Below, in pieces: positions 50,704-63,605 of a stretch of 64,000 bases of DNA (the stretch's first letter is position 1; every line of letters begins with the position of its first letter). The notes beneath the pieces are model-generated. The model saw nothing but the letters and a program-made list of their open reading frames with translations. It had not been told where the DNA came from and ran no database searches. The stretch lies in assembly GCA_025642075.2 (NCBI GenBank), contig JAODUO010001212.1, forward strand, positions 1 through 64,000, written 5' to 3'. This stretch comes from Ridgeia piscesae (taxonomy: Eukaryota; Annelida; Polychaeta; Sabellida; Siboglinidae). The translations under genes were made by a program, and so were the position numbers.

Positions 50704-50920
50704 ATGATTACAGGCTGTATGTCAAATTATTTTTTATTGCACCTTTGAGGTTGAATGTTTAAGAATATAGGCATTATAGAAGTGTTACAATTATTATTAT
50801 GTGAAATGTAGGACGTTTTGACCCATCATCTACATCTATAAGGAATGTGGCTCAGGTTTCAGCGGGGTAATTTGGCTATAGATGGCTGGCAGGTGGTTCC
50901 CTTGTCTCTGTTCAAATGGC

Positions 50921-51193
50921 CTCCTTCACTTTCCTCCTTCACTTTCCTCCTTCACCTTCCTCCTTCACTTTCCTCCTTCACTTTCCTCCTTCACTTTCCT
51001 CCTTCACTTTCCTCCTTCACTTTCCTCCTTCACTTTCCTCCTTCACTTTCCTCCTTCACTTTCCTCCTTCACTTTCCTCCTTCACTTTCCTCCTTCACTG
51101 TCCTCCTTCACTGTCCTCCTTCACTTTCCTCCTTCACTTTCCTCCTTCACTTTCCTCCTTCACTTTCCTCCTTCACTTTCCTCCTTCACTTTC
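50921..51193 (+). repeat. 13-bp minisatellite, exactly 21 copies
   Basis: The unit CTCCTTCACTTTC repeats 21 times with no length change (273 bp = 21 x 13). I see only a few substitutions (one CACCTTC, two CACTGTC). The + strand is almost all pyrimidine. The FPPSLSSFTFLLH frames are artefacts. Confidence 0.97.
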
Positions 51194-51400
51194 TGCTTTC
51201 ATGTGTTTGATTCTCGGGTCAGGGCTTTGGTGTTATCCATAGACACTGAGGGTCCTGTGACATCCCGACAAAACCTGAGTCATATCACATGACACCAGTT
51301 CGTAACCAACTCAACTGATGGGTTGAAACATCATACATTTCAAATACTAAGCTCCAAAGTAAGTTTTTTTTTTTACAAAACAACTAAATCTTAGAGCCAT

Positions 51401-51519
51401 AAATATTATACTCCATAAAGCACACAGTTGTTTTTTCAATGCTGATTATAAAATATTATCTTGGAGCTTTCAACAATATATTCCATAAAGCACACAGTTG
51501 TTTTCTCAATGCTGATTAT
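51401..51519 (+). repeat. Two-copy tandem duplication, period 70 bp
   Basis: 'tccataaagcacacagttg' with its flanks at 51412 recurs at 51482, and the shared segment is about 49 bp long with few differences. Confidence 0.85.
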
Positions 51520-53634
51520 GATGGTGATTTAGAATTAATATTGTCATTTGACAATTACATTAATATTGTTCCATTAATATTTGTTGAATTGGAAACTACA
51601 ATAGCACAAAATTAATAAACAAACATAATAATGTGAATGTTATCATTTACAATTTACTTGTAATCTGATGTTATTTAAACAGTTCAACAAGCAAAGTATC
51701 TGGTATAAAATTGACTGAACCGAGAAGTCGTTTTAAAATCAGTGAAAACAGTTGTAAAAAAACCTCACAGTATTCTGAACGCATTTCCAACAATTTGGCA
51801 CAGTAGTTAAACACTGTTTTTGCAGGGAAACAAAACAAAGTTGATGGTTTCACCCTGTGCCCATCAGGACCCAGTCAGCCAGCTAGTCAGGCATGAAGTG
51901 AAGCATGTCTGATGAATTGCTATACACAGTCCCTGCACAGCCCCTACACACACAGTCATACACAGACACAGTACAGAGTACAGGGGGAGTAACAACTCCT
52001 GCATTGTCTACCTTTAACAACACGGCACTTGCACAAGCTGACCCAGCACTGTTTTACAATTCAATGACCAAGGCTCTGTTTTGATCTAACCGCTAAAGAC
52101 CGGTTGGCTGCAGTCACGTATTTAACCCTTCGTTCAGCGGCCATCACCCCACTTGTGGTAAATTGAGTGGGTGACATTATGTCGACTGGCTTGGTTGGCT
52201 TGAGGACATCAAAGATGTTCACAGTGGGTGGAATATTATAAATGTATGCTTTGGGTGAGTTGCCAGTGAGCCAGAAAGACTATTTATCGGTTGGGTAACA
52301 TGTGGTATTTGTCAGAATTACATGCATGCATACACATGTACATGGTGGTGTATTGGGCAGAATTTCACCATAACCCACTTTTGGCATTGGTGTAAAAATA
52401 TTTTTCAAGTATATAAACCAGTTACACCCCTAAATGTTAGTGTGATTCACTAAGCTTACCCCCTTTCCAGGATCCTAAAGATTCCACTAGACAAAGCTAT
52501 GCCTGCAGCCATGCACACACACGCATGCACAAACAATCGTGCACACGATAAAGACAGAACAAAAACTTACGCTAGGGGCAACATCACTCGAATATGCCAG
52601 AGACTGTGCACACAGCTTGAGTTAATGAAGTAAGAGGGAAAAACAACTTTCATCTGTGCGCCACAAATAAGTTACATGCGTTGTAACTATAAGCCGTCAC
52701 TATGTCTGAGATGGTAGTGGCACTGCCAGCACGTCTTGATGAGATCATTGGCTGGCTGGTGCAGTCTGCAGTGTACTCCACACACAACAGATGCACCTAG
52801 TGCTACCTGGGTGGCAAACATGTTTAAAGAGTCACACAGTAGTTGTTGGTTCAGCGCCTACTCCATTATACACCAGCAACTGTGTCTCTAATGGTGCAGT
52901 ACTTATGTCTCTGCTACACCACAAGCTGCTGGTACTGGGTACTGACAGACTCCAAAAGGCTGGATTCTGTGTAGCATTATTAGAAACACTGCATTCTTTG
53001 TCACTTTGGATGAACTGGATTCTTTGTCACATTGAGAAAACCTAAGAAATGCTCTCAGTTGTACACACACATGCAATTGTTACATATGAAAAGTCACATT
53101 CACAGCTTACAGAAAGAAAAGTCCTTAAAATGGTTATAATTGAAGGATTCGTCTTATAATTTTTTGAACACAGCCTGTTTGATAGGCTAAGTTGGTGATT
53201 AGCTTTACCCTCATGACGTCTTGTCAGAATTTGTATTACACGTGTACCACAGAGGCCTGTTTGTATATTTTGACCACCCAAGCAAATAATCTCAGATATT
53301 ATGTACACCAGTGGTTAGTAGTTTTGTGGGAAAGCTGGAGTGAATGTCTTTGTCCATGAGAGTAAAAGGACTTGCATGTGTCAAACATGATAAGACACAG
53401 ATAAGTTGGAAAAGATAACATCTTTGAGAAAGTCAACCACTTCAAGTACTGGTGATCTGGAACTGAAGAACTTGACAGTGACAGCCATAGTAGTTGTTAG
53501 AAAACTGGAAAGTTCCACACTCAAGCTGATTGGTCATTAAACATGTATGTTAACTTGAACTTGGCAAAGACCGCAATGTATATATATATATATTGTTCTG
53601 TCAATCATCTGCATTTCTTCCTGTTCAGCATACA
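51520..53634. other. Intron 2: no recognised feature
   Basis: AT-rich intron. A phrase 'gaattacatgcatgcat' with flanks at 52316 recurs at 55000, a small dispersed repeat. No gene signal. Confidence 0.45.
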
Positions 53635-54890
53635 GGTAAAAATCACTGTGAAAGAATAAAAACTGTTGTGTAATATATTACACTGTGTTGTAGTTTATTC
53701 AGATTTATGTAATACATTCAGTATATAAAGAGATATGTGGACATTATGTCTTGTATTCATTCATACATGGCATATATATGATCATTTGTTTATTTTGTTT
53801 AGCCATAAGCCATGTATATCTCATAGGAAATGTGTCCTAACTAATGAATTAATTGTGTCTTCCCGAATTAATTGTGTCTTCCCGAATTCATGAGTGCAGA
53901 AATCTGAGATGGCATTTGACAAGGAACCGTTATTACCATTACCTTCCATTGTCTTTATCGCTTGCATCTGGTTGACCGAACCGGAACAAAACCTGAGTTG
54001 TAATCTTCTTCTAGATCATTTGCTTTGCTTTACCATTGTGGCTTTGGTTATCTTGCCAGATCGACAAGTGCAAAAGTAATCTGTTTTCCACATGGTGTCA
54101 TCCATGGGAATTTATACAGCGATGTGTTTGACTAATCCAACATTAGACATGGTTGTCAACGTCAACGTGATACTTCCTGCACATGTAAAACTTGTTTTGT
54201 TTTAGGGATGATGTGTCACCGAACACTGTTTAGTAATTCAACAACGAAACTATTATTCAGAACAAAACACTAAACTGTGACTAAAGTGTGTTTGTTTCCA
54301 ATGGAACATTTTAAAAAAGATTGTACAATGTTGGCACCCTAACTAGAAAAAAGAACAGTTTACTTTAATATTAAAAGTCCAACTATTATTCATCAATATA
54401 TAACCCGAGATATGACAAATTTGTTTTCACGTGAATTCACTGTGCTGTTCCCACCCTCACAGTGACTACATTATATGCACAATCGGTAAATAACTTAACC
54501 ATTCATTCAGTGGTTTAACCCGTCTGTATTTAACAAGGTGTTGCAGATTCTGATTGTCTGCCTTGTGATCTCCTAAGGTAAAAATCACTGAAAGAATCAA
54601 AACTGTTGTGTAATATATTACACTGTGTTGTAGTTTATTCAGATTTACATAATACATTCAGTATATAAAGTGATATGTGGACATTATGTCTTGTATTCAT
54701 ACATGGCATATGTATGATCATTTGTTCATTTTGTTTAGCCATAAGCCATGTATATCTCATAGGAAATGTGTCCTAACTAATGAATTCATTGTGTCTTCCT
54801 GAATTCACGAGTGCAGAAATCTGAGATAGCATTTGACAAGGAACCGTTATTACCATTACCTTCCATTGCCTTTATCGCTTGCATCTGGTT
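53635..54890 (+). repeat. Spaced direct duplication, copies of 339 and 314 bp
   Basis: 53635-53973 and 54577-54890 are close copies (both begin GGTAAAAATCACTG and end GCTTGCATCTGGTT), separated by about 600 bp of unrelated sequence. Differences include a short extra 'attc' and a duplicated 'attgtgtcttcccgaatta' in the first copy. They lack TG/CA ends or flanking duplications, so I do not call them LTRs. Confidence 0.85.
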
Positions 54891-55899
54891 TCGCTTACTA
54901 AACAGTGTTGCATCATGGTTTTACCATGGTGGAAAATTGGATATTGATGTTGGTCAACCAGAAACGATATGTTAAGGAGGGTAACATTTGGTATTTGTTA
55001 GAATTACATGCATGCATGCTTGTGTGCATATAACCACACACGTGTAGCTGCAGGTGGGGCTGCACATGGCTGCCCCTTTCATCTGCAGATATCACTATGC
55101 ATGCATGCACATACATGCACGCGGGCACGCGCACACACACATACACACAAATGCATGGATGCATGCATGCAAGCCCCCACACGCACATTCACTAATACAT
55201 TCACACACATGGACATATTTGCATGCAGGTTTGAAAACACAACTATAAAATTAGAGACAGCATTTTAAGTTGTCACATTTAAGAAAGGCACACACTCCCT
55301 CTAGTGCATACACTACAACCTAAGGCACACATTGTAATGGGAATAAATATTAAATTCATCATCAAAGGCAGTGAACCCCAAGACGTTTGTAGTGAATTTG
55401 TGCTCTGAATCTTTTTTAAAAATACATTACCCTTTTACTGCCCCCTTTATTTACACACACATTTTATCCATCCTATTAAAAAAACACCTACAATACTGGC
55501 ATTTGTACAGTTGACAAGCTACTTATTCCATCAATAGATACTATGAGTACGACCATTCATGAAATAAAGGGATATGACCCTTCCACTGAGTTGAGTGGTA
55601 TGGGCTCATGTACCAGGTGGTCTGGCATAGCACCTCTATCCACCTAGGCAACGCACTCAGGGTGGTTAATCCATTATCACAGCATATGGTTTGGCAACAG
55701 CTAATTCAGCAGTCTTGTGGGTTTTTGTAGATTGAGATCACTGCCAGGTGTTTTCCAATTTTTAGTTTGATCCTTTACCTCCTCTGGCATATGTTTTTGT
55801 ATCTCTTCAGAAAGATATAGGTAAGGCATGCTGACTTGAAATGGCATCAGTGAGGATAGTTGAATGTATTTTGTGAATCCAGGATATATGTGTGGGGGA
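54891..55899. other. Intron 2: CA/TGCA-rich then unremarkable
   Basis: 55003-55215 is rich in CATGCA and CACACA motifs, a decayed microsatellite region. The rest shows no signal. Confidence 0.5.
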
Positions 55900-56130
55900 A
55901 TGCAAGCATCTCCAGAGGTTTTCTGTAAGTCTGTGAGGGGGTGAAGTTGGAAGTTTTGGTTGAGGCTCAGGGGGGTGACATTGGAAATATTTATTGAGCC
56001 ACAAGGAGGGGTACATTTCAAGACTGTTGTTGAGCCTCATAGGGGGTCCAGTTTGAGGTTTTCAGTGAGCCTCATGGATGGTGCACTTGGGGGATTTTGG
56101 TGATCTTCAAGGGGTGGAGGGTGACTGTGC
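55900..56130 (+). repeat. Degenerate minisatellite, unit about 35 bp
   Basis: About six copies of a unit resembling 'tttggttgagcctcaaggggg' plus a variable part occur at about 35-bp spacing (55941, 55980, 56014, 56049, 56084). The - strand frames here are by-products. Confidence 0.65.
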
Positions 56131-56804
56131 ACCCTGTTGGTGAAATTCTGTCCCTGTGAATGAAATTACTAATGTTTTAACTGACAGTGCAGCTGTCTAC
56201 TGAGCCCCAAGTGAATTGGCAGTGTTTATTGACAAAGACCCCTTACTGTGAGATATCACAAGTTGATGCCCACAATACTCTGCTTACTGTCAACATTGCC
56301 CAGTGGTCATTCAGTAGGGGTAAGTTGACACTGCTTATGGTGAAGGCCAAAGTGTCATATAGGAGCTGTATAGGGTGTGGAATACGCCACGCTAAGGCTT
56401 TCATTGGCAGTGAGCAATAACTTATGACTGTGGGAGTCAGTTAATCCATCTGACCCCGTCATCACCCCCTAGAAGAATACTTGAATATGTCTACTACTGT
56501 TGGTGTTGTTTATGTGTGACATAGTCTGGGAGAGTTCTCAGGTTCTAGGCGAACAACTGATGTATATGTGTTTGTATAGCGCATTTGTTGCTGTAGAAAG
56601 ATTGAAGAGCCGGTTGTTATAGATCTCTGGCACGGGCCTTTCATCATCACCGAGACATCGCCAGCTTCGTTGCATCTGTGCTGCTTTTGTTTCTTTTGTC
56701 ACATTTTTATGCTCTCTGTCTGGGTTTATAACCATTATATGTAGCTATGTCTGCGTTCTATTTGAGTTCCTGTAATTTTTCTTCCAGCATCTGCCTGCCC
56801 AACC
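56131..56804. other. Intron 2: no recognised feature
   Basis: No supported coding or element signal. Confidence 0.4.
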
Positions 56805-57353
56805 GCTTCAGTCTGTTTGTCTGTCTGCCTTTCTACAATTATATCTCTATGATGTCCATTAGTTTGTCTATCCATTCATCTGTCTATCTGTCTTTCAGTA
56901 TATCTGTCCATCTGTCAATTGAACATTCATTTCTTGGTCTGTCCATCCATCTATCCATTGTTTATAGTCGTGCTTTTGTTCGCGTCCGTCGTCCGTCCGT
57001 CGTGCCGTCCTCGTCCGTCGTCGTCCGTCCGTCCGTCCGTCGCTCCGTGTCGTCGTCCGTCCGTTCGCATCGTCAATGACTTCGTTCGTCCGTCCCGTCC
57101 TTTCCGTCGTCCGCCTCCGTCCGTCCGTCCGTCCGTCCGTCCGTCCGTCCGTCCGTCCGTCCGTCCGTCCGTCCGTCCGTCCGTCCGTCCGTCCGTCCGT
57201 CCGTCCGTCCGTCCGTCCGTCCGTCCGTCCGTCCGTCCGCCGTCCGCCGCCTCCGTCCGCCGCCGTCCGTCCGCCGCCGCCGCTCCGCTCCGTCCGTCCG
57301 TCCGTCCGTCCGTCCGTCCGTCCGTCCGTCCGTCCGTCCGTCCGTCTGGAGTG
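56805..57353. repeat. (CCGT)n array with CTGT/CTAT-rich leader
   Basis: A degenerate CTGT/TCTA/CATC zone (56805-56965) grades into CGTC/CCGT variants and then nearly pure CCGT (57118-57237 and 57290-57345), interrupted by a CCGCCG-rich zone (57238-57290). The pure parts carry a CpG every 4 bp. The VRPS and TDGR frames are artefacts. Confidence 0.97.
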
Positions 57354-59999
57354 ACCCGTTGCCCTGGTGCACTTGCCGCCTACAACCCTGTCCTCTTTTT
57401 TCCACCCTCCCATATTATTCCTCACCCTCATGATTCACAGCCCCCTCACACCCTACCATGCACATGCATAGATGAGATAGCCCTCATACCCCCCTACCTG
57501 GGGTGATAGACTACCCCTGTCACAGCTACACACCTGTCAGTCTGGGTCCACCCAGTCGCCCCAGTGTCTGGGTCACATTCTCAGACCCCCATTGCCCACA
57601 CATAACCCTCGACTAAAAACCCACCATTACAGTTGCATCACAAGCAGTCCAAATTCAGGGACACATTTGTATAGCACTGGCTAAGCTAGGGGGGAAGCGC
57701 CCTTATTTAATATTTATTGGCTAAAGCCTTCTAGATTACAGCGGCAACTTGCTACGTGTCCACGGATAGCTATAATGTACTGAATAATGCTGAGCTACAT
57801 GTCAGCACAACGTTCACTCACCAGTAGCTGATGACAAGATCATCCACAGACAGTGCTTATGCCCAAATCACCAAGCCACTGGGGTGAAATAAAAGTATAT
57901 ATTTATGAGCCACCCTCTGGATATGATTAGTTGATAATGACCCACGCCATGTTTTATGTATAATTTTTATAATATAGATTACTAAATCATGCAGAATACC
58001 ATATTCAGTGAGCTCAGAATCTTTGTTTCATATATAACACTGTTGGTATTTAACCAGGTTAAATGAATTTGCTATTGAAAACTACTAGCCATAGATGGCA
58101 AGTCAACATCAAACCCTTGATCTGTCAAGAGTTCAAAAACATTTAAGTTATAAATATTTATAAAACATGTTATGTTGATTTTATCTGTACACAAACTACA
58201 CATGCTAACGATGACATCATTAAGTAATCAATTTATCTTGGTATGATGCCAATGCACTGGTATTTAGATTTCCTGTATCATAGTCTGTTGCTGCCAAAAG
58301 GAACTCTCACTGAGTCTTGTTTGATAACAGCCCCACCAGACACTTGATGTAGACATCTACATAGTTTATGGATGTTGCTGCTCTGTGATGTTGTAAATAC
58401 CTCCATTAGGCAGCTCCTGTGGCCATTCACATAGGTGTGTGAATGCGTTACCGACAAATTTGGTGTACCACAGAGCTGGTCTGTTAACTCTCCCGTTTCT
58501 GATGGGAAATTGTAGCACTGTAGCAATCATGTGTAAGAATCTTTCTAATGATATCTTGTAATTTGCTGATTTTTTTTTTAACTTTTGGATTTGTTTTACC
58601 CCGACGAAAGTCAGGGTTAAAAAAATTAGTCTATAGACTCATTGTAATGTTCCTCTCCACGGAAATCTTTAGTAAAAGGCGAAAGATTTATGCGTGGGCT
58701 GAAGAGAAACCAGAGTAACTTTACAACTCCGGACTAGAAACTGCTAAAGGTAGACATGTCACCATAGAATGTGGTGTGTATATCGTGCTGTGAGTTCCTG
58801 AAAGAAGGAACATAAATTCATTGTTTAAGTATTACTGTGAACTGATGAGATTGAATATATAACATGTATTAATGTTGTATTTTAGAAGCATAACATTTTT
58901 ATTTTGCAATTTATTGCTTGCAGTATTTAAAATATTGTTATGGAAATCAAACAGAATACGATAAATTTGACAATAGGCACTGGCATTCATGCAGGGATCG
59001 AAACTGCAGGAGTATGTTTCTGTGACATTTGGATGATATTTCCAGATAGTTTAAATATGTTAGATGTACATAAGACTTTGTTTCAACAATAATTACAACA
59101 CAAAATTTGCCAAACATAGAATTGTAAATCATGTATCAATGTTGAAAAGGGAAAAAAATTTGTCACTTTTATAACATTCCATTTAGAGTGGTAAATTTCT
59201 GGTACGATCAGCGCCATTGTTGATGTCCTACAGGGCTCACAAGTTCTTTGTGACAATTATCTTGGATATAGTAATCCATGGTGCAAGCTTTTTTCACTGA
59301 CAAAAAATTAAATGCAACTAAATACCATGGTACTAATGTCACAAAACCGTTATGGCTGTGAGACTTTATTTATTATATAAACAACATAAATGCCAGTTTC
59401 TAAATGCCCCGGTCAGACTGTAAGCTGGAATGGGTGCTTGTGTGGACATTAAGCTACGGTTGTAAATAGCAGCATCCACCTTAGCAGCTGAGCAACATTA
59501 TTCCATGACAGAGGTTTTATTTATTTTCCAACTAATCACGCTCATTAAGCGTGAACCCCTCTGGAGAGTTGTGGGGACACAATTAGTGTCTGTTTGCCCT
59601 GTGTAGACGACACATTACAGTCTCCCTCTTAGCCACAGTCTGCCTGAGCACCACAACACAACATCCCTCCAAGTGAGCCAGTTCAGCCCAAGTCACGCAC
59701 TGTAGCCACGCCACCCAGTAGTCATCCTACATCATAGTCTTGCTCCCACACCATCCTTGTATCTTGTGACATCCCCGGGCACTCCCAGGCTGCCCCTCCC
59801 GCACACTTCCCCATCTCTTACCCTCAACAAATACTTCAAACTAAACCCACACTCATAAACCTTTGCTGTGGCTTATTTAGCATCATGCAATACCACCCTG
59901 AAATGAAACCAAGCCTTCCTATGCACATACATGATGCACAGTCTCTCTAAAATACTTTCCTTTATTGTAACAATTCGGATCTTCTTTTCCCTGTAACAC
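57354..59999. other. Intron 2: no recognised feature
   Basis: C-rich just after the array and at 59,740-59,870, otherwise AT-rich. A small palindromic 'cccgacgaaagtcaggg' sits at 58,600. No gene signal. Confidence 0.45.
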
Positions 60000-60535
60000 C
60001 AGATCATCAATCTCTATACTAAACTTAGACCATCCCTCCCTAAAATAACGTCATTCCCCCAATGTAACAACATAACACCCCTCCCAAGATTACACCAGAT
60101 CTTCTCTCCCCAAAATAACACCAGAATATCTCGGCCCCATAACAACACCAGATCATCCCTCCCCAAAATAACACCAGAGCATCCCTCCCAAAAATTTCAT
60201 TTACCTTAACAAATTTAGTACACTGTATTAAAACATTCATGATACATGTATATTCTTGTACAGCACCTCCGAATGGATATTGTCTAGAATTATGGTGCTT
60301 TATAAATGTTCTTTTTATTATTAATAACACCAGATTATCCTTCTCTAAAATAACACCTGAGCAATCCTTCCCGAAATAACTCCATATCACCCCTATCTAT
60401 AATAAAACAAGACTATTCCTTCCTAAAATACTTCCAGATCTGTTCTCCATAAAACAACACTAGATCATCCTTCCCTAAAATAAAACTGGATTACCACTCC
60501 CAAACATAACACGTTATCACCCTTCCCTAAAAGTA
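60000..60535 (+). repeat. Degenerate minisatellite, unit about 26 bp, with an insertion
   Basis: Copies resemble 'atcatccctccccaaaataa' plus 'caccag' and recur at irregular 26-33-bp spacing. The block 60195-60325 interrupts them and ends 'gtgctttataaatgtt...ttattatta', like the 3' end of a short interspersed element with an ATT-type tail. Confidence 0.65.
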
Positions 60536-61780
60536 TTGAATTTTTTTTCCGTTAAACAACACCTGCACTTTCCCCCAAATCAGCAACAAATTTCTCTCCC
60601 TAAGATAACTAATTTTGCCAGAGAAACGAAAGATTTTATTTTTTACAGACTTTCTTCTCAGCACTATATCATCTGTGTGCATGTGCATGACCACACCCAC
60701 TCCTGGGTCACATATTGTCTGTTGAATGAGTTAACTGGCTGTTTGTGGTTTCCGAACATGTGTGTATTTGTACAACTTCTGTGTAGCTGTGACCCAGCCA
60801 TCATTCCCATAGTGATACATCGCCATGCACTATTGCTCCTTACAAACCCTCTTAGATCGTTGGGTGTTGAACTGATTTAGGGTACTGTGATATTTGGGGT
60901 TAGTCGGTAGACATGGAGATTTCTTTTGTAGGAGGGTGACAGGGTGAGGGCGTTCTGAGTGGGTTCTGTGACCCGGTGTTCTTTTGACCTGTGACCTCAG
61001 TTCATCTTTCAGACGCAGAGAGAAAAAACATCCATTCTTCCCCTGCCTGTTCAGACCTAGCGCCACTAGTGTAGTTTGTTAAAGCAACTGTTGCCCGCCT
61101 TAACAGATGGCTCAATTTAGCTGTCACCACTCGTAGAATGTTGAAGGCAGAGACTGACAGGGAGCAGGCATGTGTACAAGGCTTAGCAGGCTATGTTTGA
61201 ATTATACCACCCACTTAAAATTACCCTTCAATTACCCTCTGTCCACTGGCACACCCTCCAGATAAAGTCTGACTGATGATTTCAGTGAATATATGGTGGT
61301 ATAATCAGTCTTGGAGTCCAGATATGTAGCGACGTGATCTCCATACTTGCTCTGTGTACTGTTATGGCAGTTATACATCAGTTACCCCTCTTTGGTATAA
61401 CTGCCAGGTACAAAGATATTTCAAAGTCATTGGCCGGATTGGTTCACTTTAGCTGATTCTGATCACTGCTCTGTTACATATTATCATTCCCATTTGATAG
61501 AGTGTTAACAGTGATTTTTTAAGAAGAAAAAGCATACAGACTAAGTAATATTGTTTTTATTCCCATTATGAATTAAATATGCTCTAAAAACTGTCCTGCA
61601 ATTGAAATTATGTTTTAGCCCACCCCACCACTCTGTTCTAGGCCCCCAGACTTCATATTCAATATTCTTATTTGCTTAATTTATGTATGGACCCACCAGG
61701 AATAATGTATAAAACATTCTGAACATTCCTAATTTCTTTCTTTTTCTTATCGTTACATCCGGTCATCCTTCTGTTGACAG
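60536..61780. other. Intron 2, last part
   Basis: No feature until the acceptor of exon 3 (ttctgttgacag). Confidence 0.5.
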
Positions 61781-62023
61781 ACATATCAAGTGGCTTACGT
61801 CATTGTGAAAGCCGCGAACACACCACGACCAGGCAACTGGATCCTAGAGCGCTCCATCGATGGTGTCAACTATAAGCCATGGCAGTACTACGCTGTCAGC
61901 GACAGCGAATGCTTAAGACTGTTTGGAGTGCCACCTACCAGAGGCATTCCACACTACAAGCGAGATGATGATGTCATCTGCACATCACGCTACTCCAAGT
62001 TGAACCCACTTGAGAATGGAGAG
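61781..62023 (+). CDS. LAMA1/LAMA2-like: Laminin alpha (alpha-1/2 class), exon 3: LN domain
   Basis: 243 nt, residues 130-210, phase 0 at both ends. It reads TYQVAYVIVKAAN, then PRPGNWILERSIDG, WQYYAVSDSECL, DDDVICTSRYS and ends NPLENGE. The RPGNW and YYAVSDSEC blocks are typical of alpha-1/alpha-2 LN domains; alpha-5 differs at these points. The acceptor is gttgacag|ACA and the donor is GAG|GTAAGG. The joined frame from exon 2 (LDLQQ + TYQVAYV) matches the family alignment with no gap. The frame reads on for 55 codons past the donor into intron sequence, which is not coding. Confidence 0.96.
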
Positions 62024-62341
62024 GTAAGGGAGATTTGTCATTGGGCAAGGAGTTTGTTTGTTTTTTATTCAATTTTTTTCTTCAGATTTGTGTGTAACTG
62101 TGGGATTGTGCAATGTGACCGTTATATGCAGGTTGCTGTTGTGGAGAGTTTACAGACAGATGACCACTACTGTAATGGTATGTTTTAAACTCTGTCCATG
62201 TACCTTCAAATCAGAAAATAAGAAATCTTCACACTAAAGGCTCTCAGGTAATTTAGCTGATGAAGGATCATTCTGTTCTAGTGATATGAAGCAATCTTGT
62301 GTTTTCTAATTGTTTGTTACTATTGCTGTTCAATGTTGCAG

Positions 62342-62401
62342 ATACACACGTCAATTGTGAATGGTCGGCCAGGCATTGATGGTCCTAGTGCAACCCTTCT
62401 A
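62342..62401 (+). CDS. LAMA1/LAMA2-like: Laminin alpha (alpha-1/2 class), exon 4: LN domain, 20-residue exon
   Basis: 60 nt, residues 211-230, phase 0 at both ends. It encodes IHTSIVNGRPG followed by IDGPSATLL, the conserved 'IHTS+.NGRP' block after 'ENGE'. The acceptor is atgttgcag|ATA and the donor is CTA|GTGAGT. It is short but unambiguous, because both neighbours and the family order fix it. A skipped exon 4 would keep frame but remove the NGRP loop. An eight-base microsatellite starts nine bases after the donor. Confidence 0.95.
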
Positions 62402-62410
62402 GTGAGTAGG

Positions 62411-62506
62411 CAGACACGCAGACACGCAGACATGCAGACACGCAGACACCAGACACGCAGACACGCAGATACGCAGACATGCATCAGACGGACAGACAGA
62501 CAGACG
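62411..62506 (+). repeat. (CAGACACG)n-type microsatellite beside the exon-4 donor
   Basis: About 11 imperfect copies of an 8-bp unit (CAGACACG, with ATGCAGAC and CAGATACG variants), ending in CAGA tetranucleotides. It starts 9 bp downstream of the exon-4/intron-4 boundary. Confidence 0.9.
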
Positions 62507-63605
62507 AAGATAGCAGGATTAAGCACAATAAAAATAAAGCTGTTTTTGTTGTTGTTGAGAGCTCATTACAAATAACTGAGGAGCCCAAATGTAAGGCATG
62601 ATTTCAGATGGCTAGAATATAATTATATAAATGTAGGAACTTCATTATGTATGGTTATTTCTGGAACCTATGTATTATATGGGGAGAGGATACCCATCAT
62701 CCCACACGAATGGATGATGCCAAGGGGATATAATTATACTGCAACACGTGTCCTATATACCTACAGGTCATCCTCAAGTAAACACCATGACACCCAAAGA
62801 GTAAGACCCTCCTGCTAGTAGGCTCAAATCATGCTGTGATCCAACACATACCTTAGCCACATTACAGCCTATATACAGTGTAGCAGGCGTGTAGCTCTCA
62901 TAGATCAGAAGGTGTCTTATCTTACATATGAACACCAGGACATCTAATGGAGGCACATAAACACCAGGAACTCAACCCTTCGGTGTTCTATGTTTTGCAA
63001 TATCTCTGATATTAACACAGCAGTCAGCTATCTTTAAGCTGTCTGCTAACTGGAGCAAGGTCACAGTGACACAGGGGTTTGATGCGAAAATAGTCTACGC
63101 TGTATGTCGGTCGAGGTAGTGATGATAACATTCCAAATGGGTGAATCCAAGAGTGGCTTTGAAGAGTCTGCTTGTTGATGGCTTTGTTCAGTGGCCCAGT
63201 GCCAAGGTGTAGAAACTGCATTTAAGGGAAAAGAAATTTGAATTAAAGTTTCTGAAAACATTATCTTGCATTTGACAAATACAGCATAGTGTATCCCCAA
63301 GAGAACAGCTGATCTATTTCTCAAAGCAGTTTTATCCTAAAACGTAAAACATGGTCATGTTCTCAGTGTGCTGTACTTGCAATATGGAATAAACACTCCA
63401 TTACTCTGACATCATCCACTTTTTGTAAAAACTCAAGACTTGTTCATTGTCATTCCCCTAATCTGTTGGTCTCATGCTCCAATGATCATTGGCATGTTAT
63501 TGATGATAGAGCATTCAGCTAATATTTCTGATTTGTTGTGCCTCTGAGCTGAGCGACCCTAGAATATAAATATATACTACAGCAGTGTCATAATTATTAT
63601 TGCAG
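62507..63605. other. Intron 4 remainder
   Basis: AT-rich intron ending in the acceptor ttattattgcag. 'aacaccatgacacccaaag' (62780) and related 'aacaccaggacatctaatgg' (62931) are a small repeated motif. No other signal. Confidence 0.5.

Noticed and set aside
53635..54890. Second LTR retrotransposon
   Set aside because: The direct repeats lack TG/CA-like ends, flanking duplication, PBS or purine tract, and differ in length.
56895..57506. 178-195-codon frames on both strands
   Set aside because: Translation of the CCGT array and its flanks. No domain outside the repeat.
62024..62188. Extension of laminin exon 3 to the end of the open frame
   Set aside because: GAG|GTAAGG donor at 62024, and the conserved next block (IHTS..NGRP) is found in exon 4.
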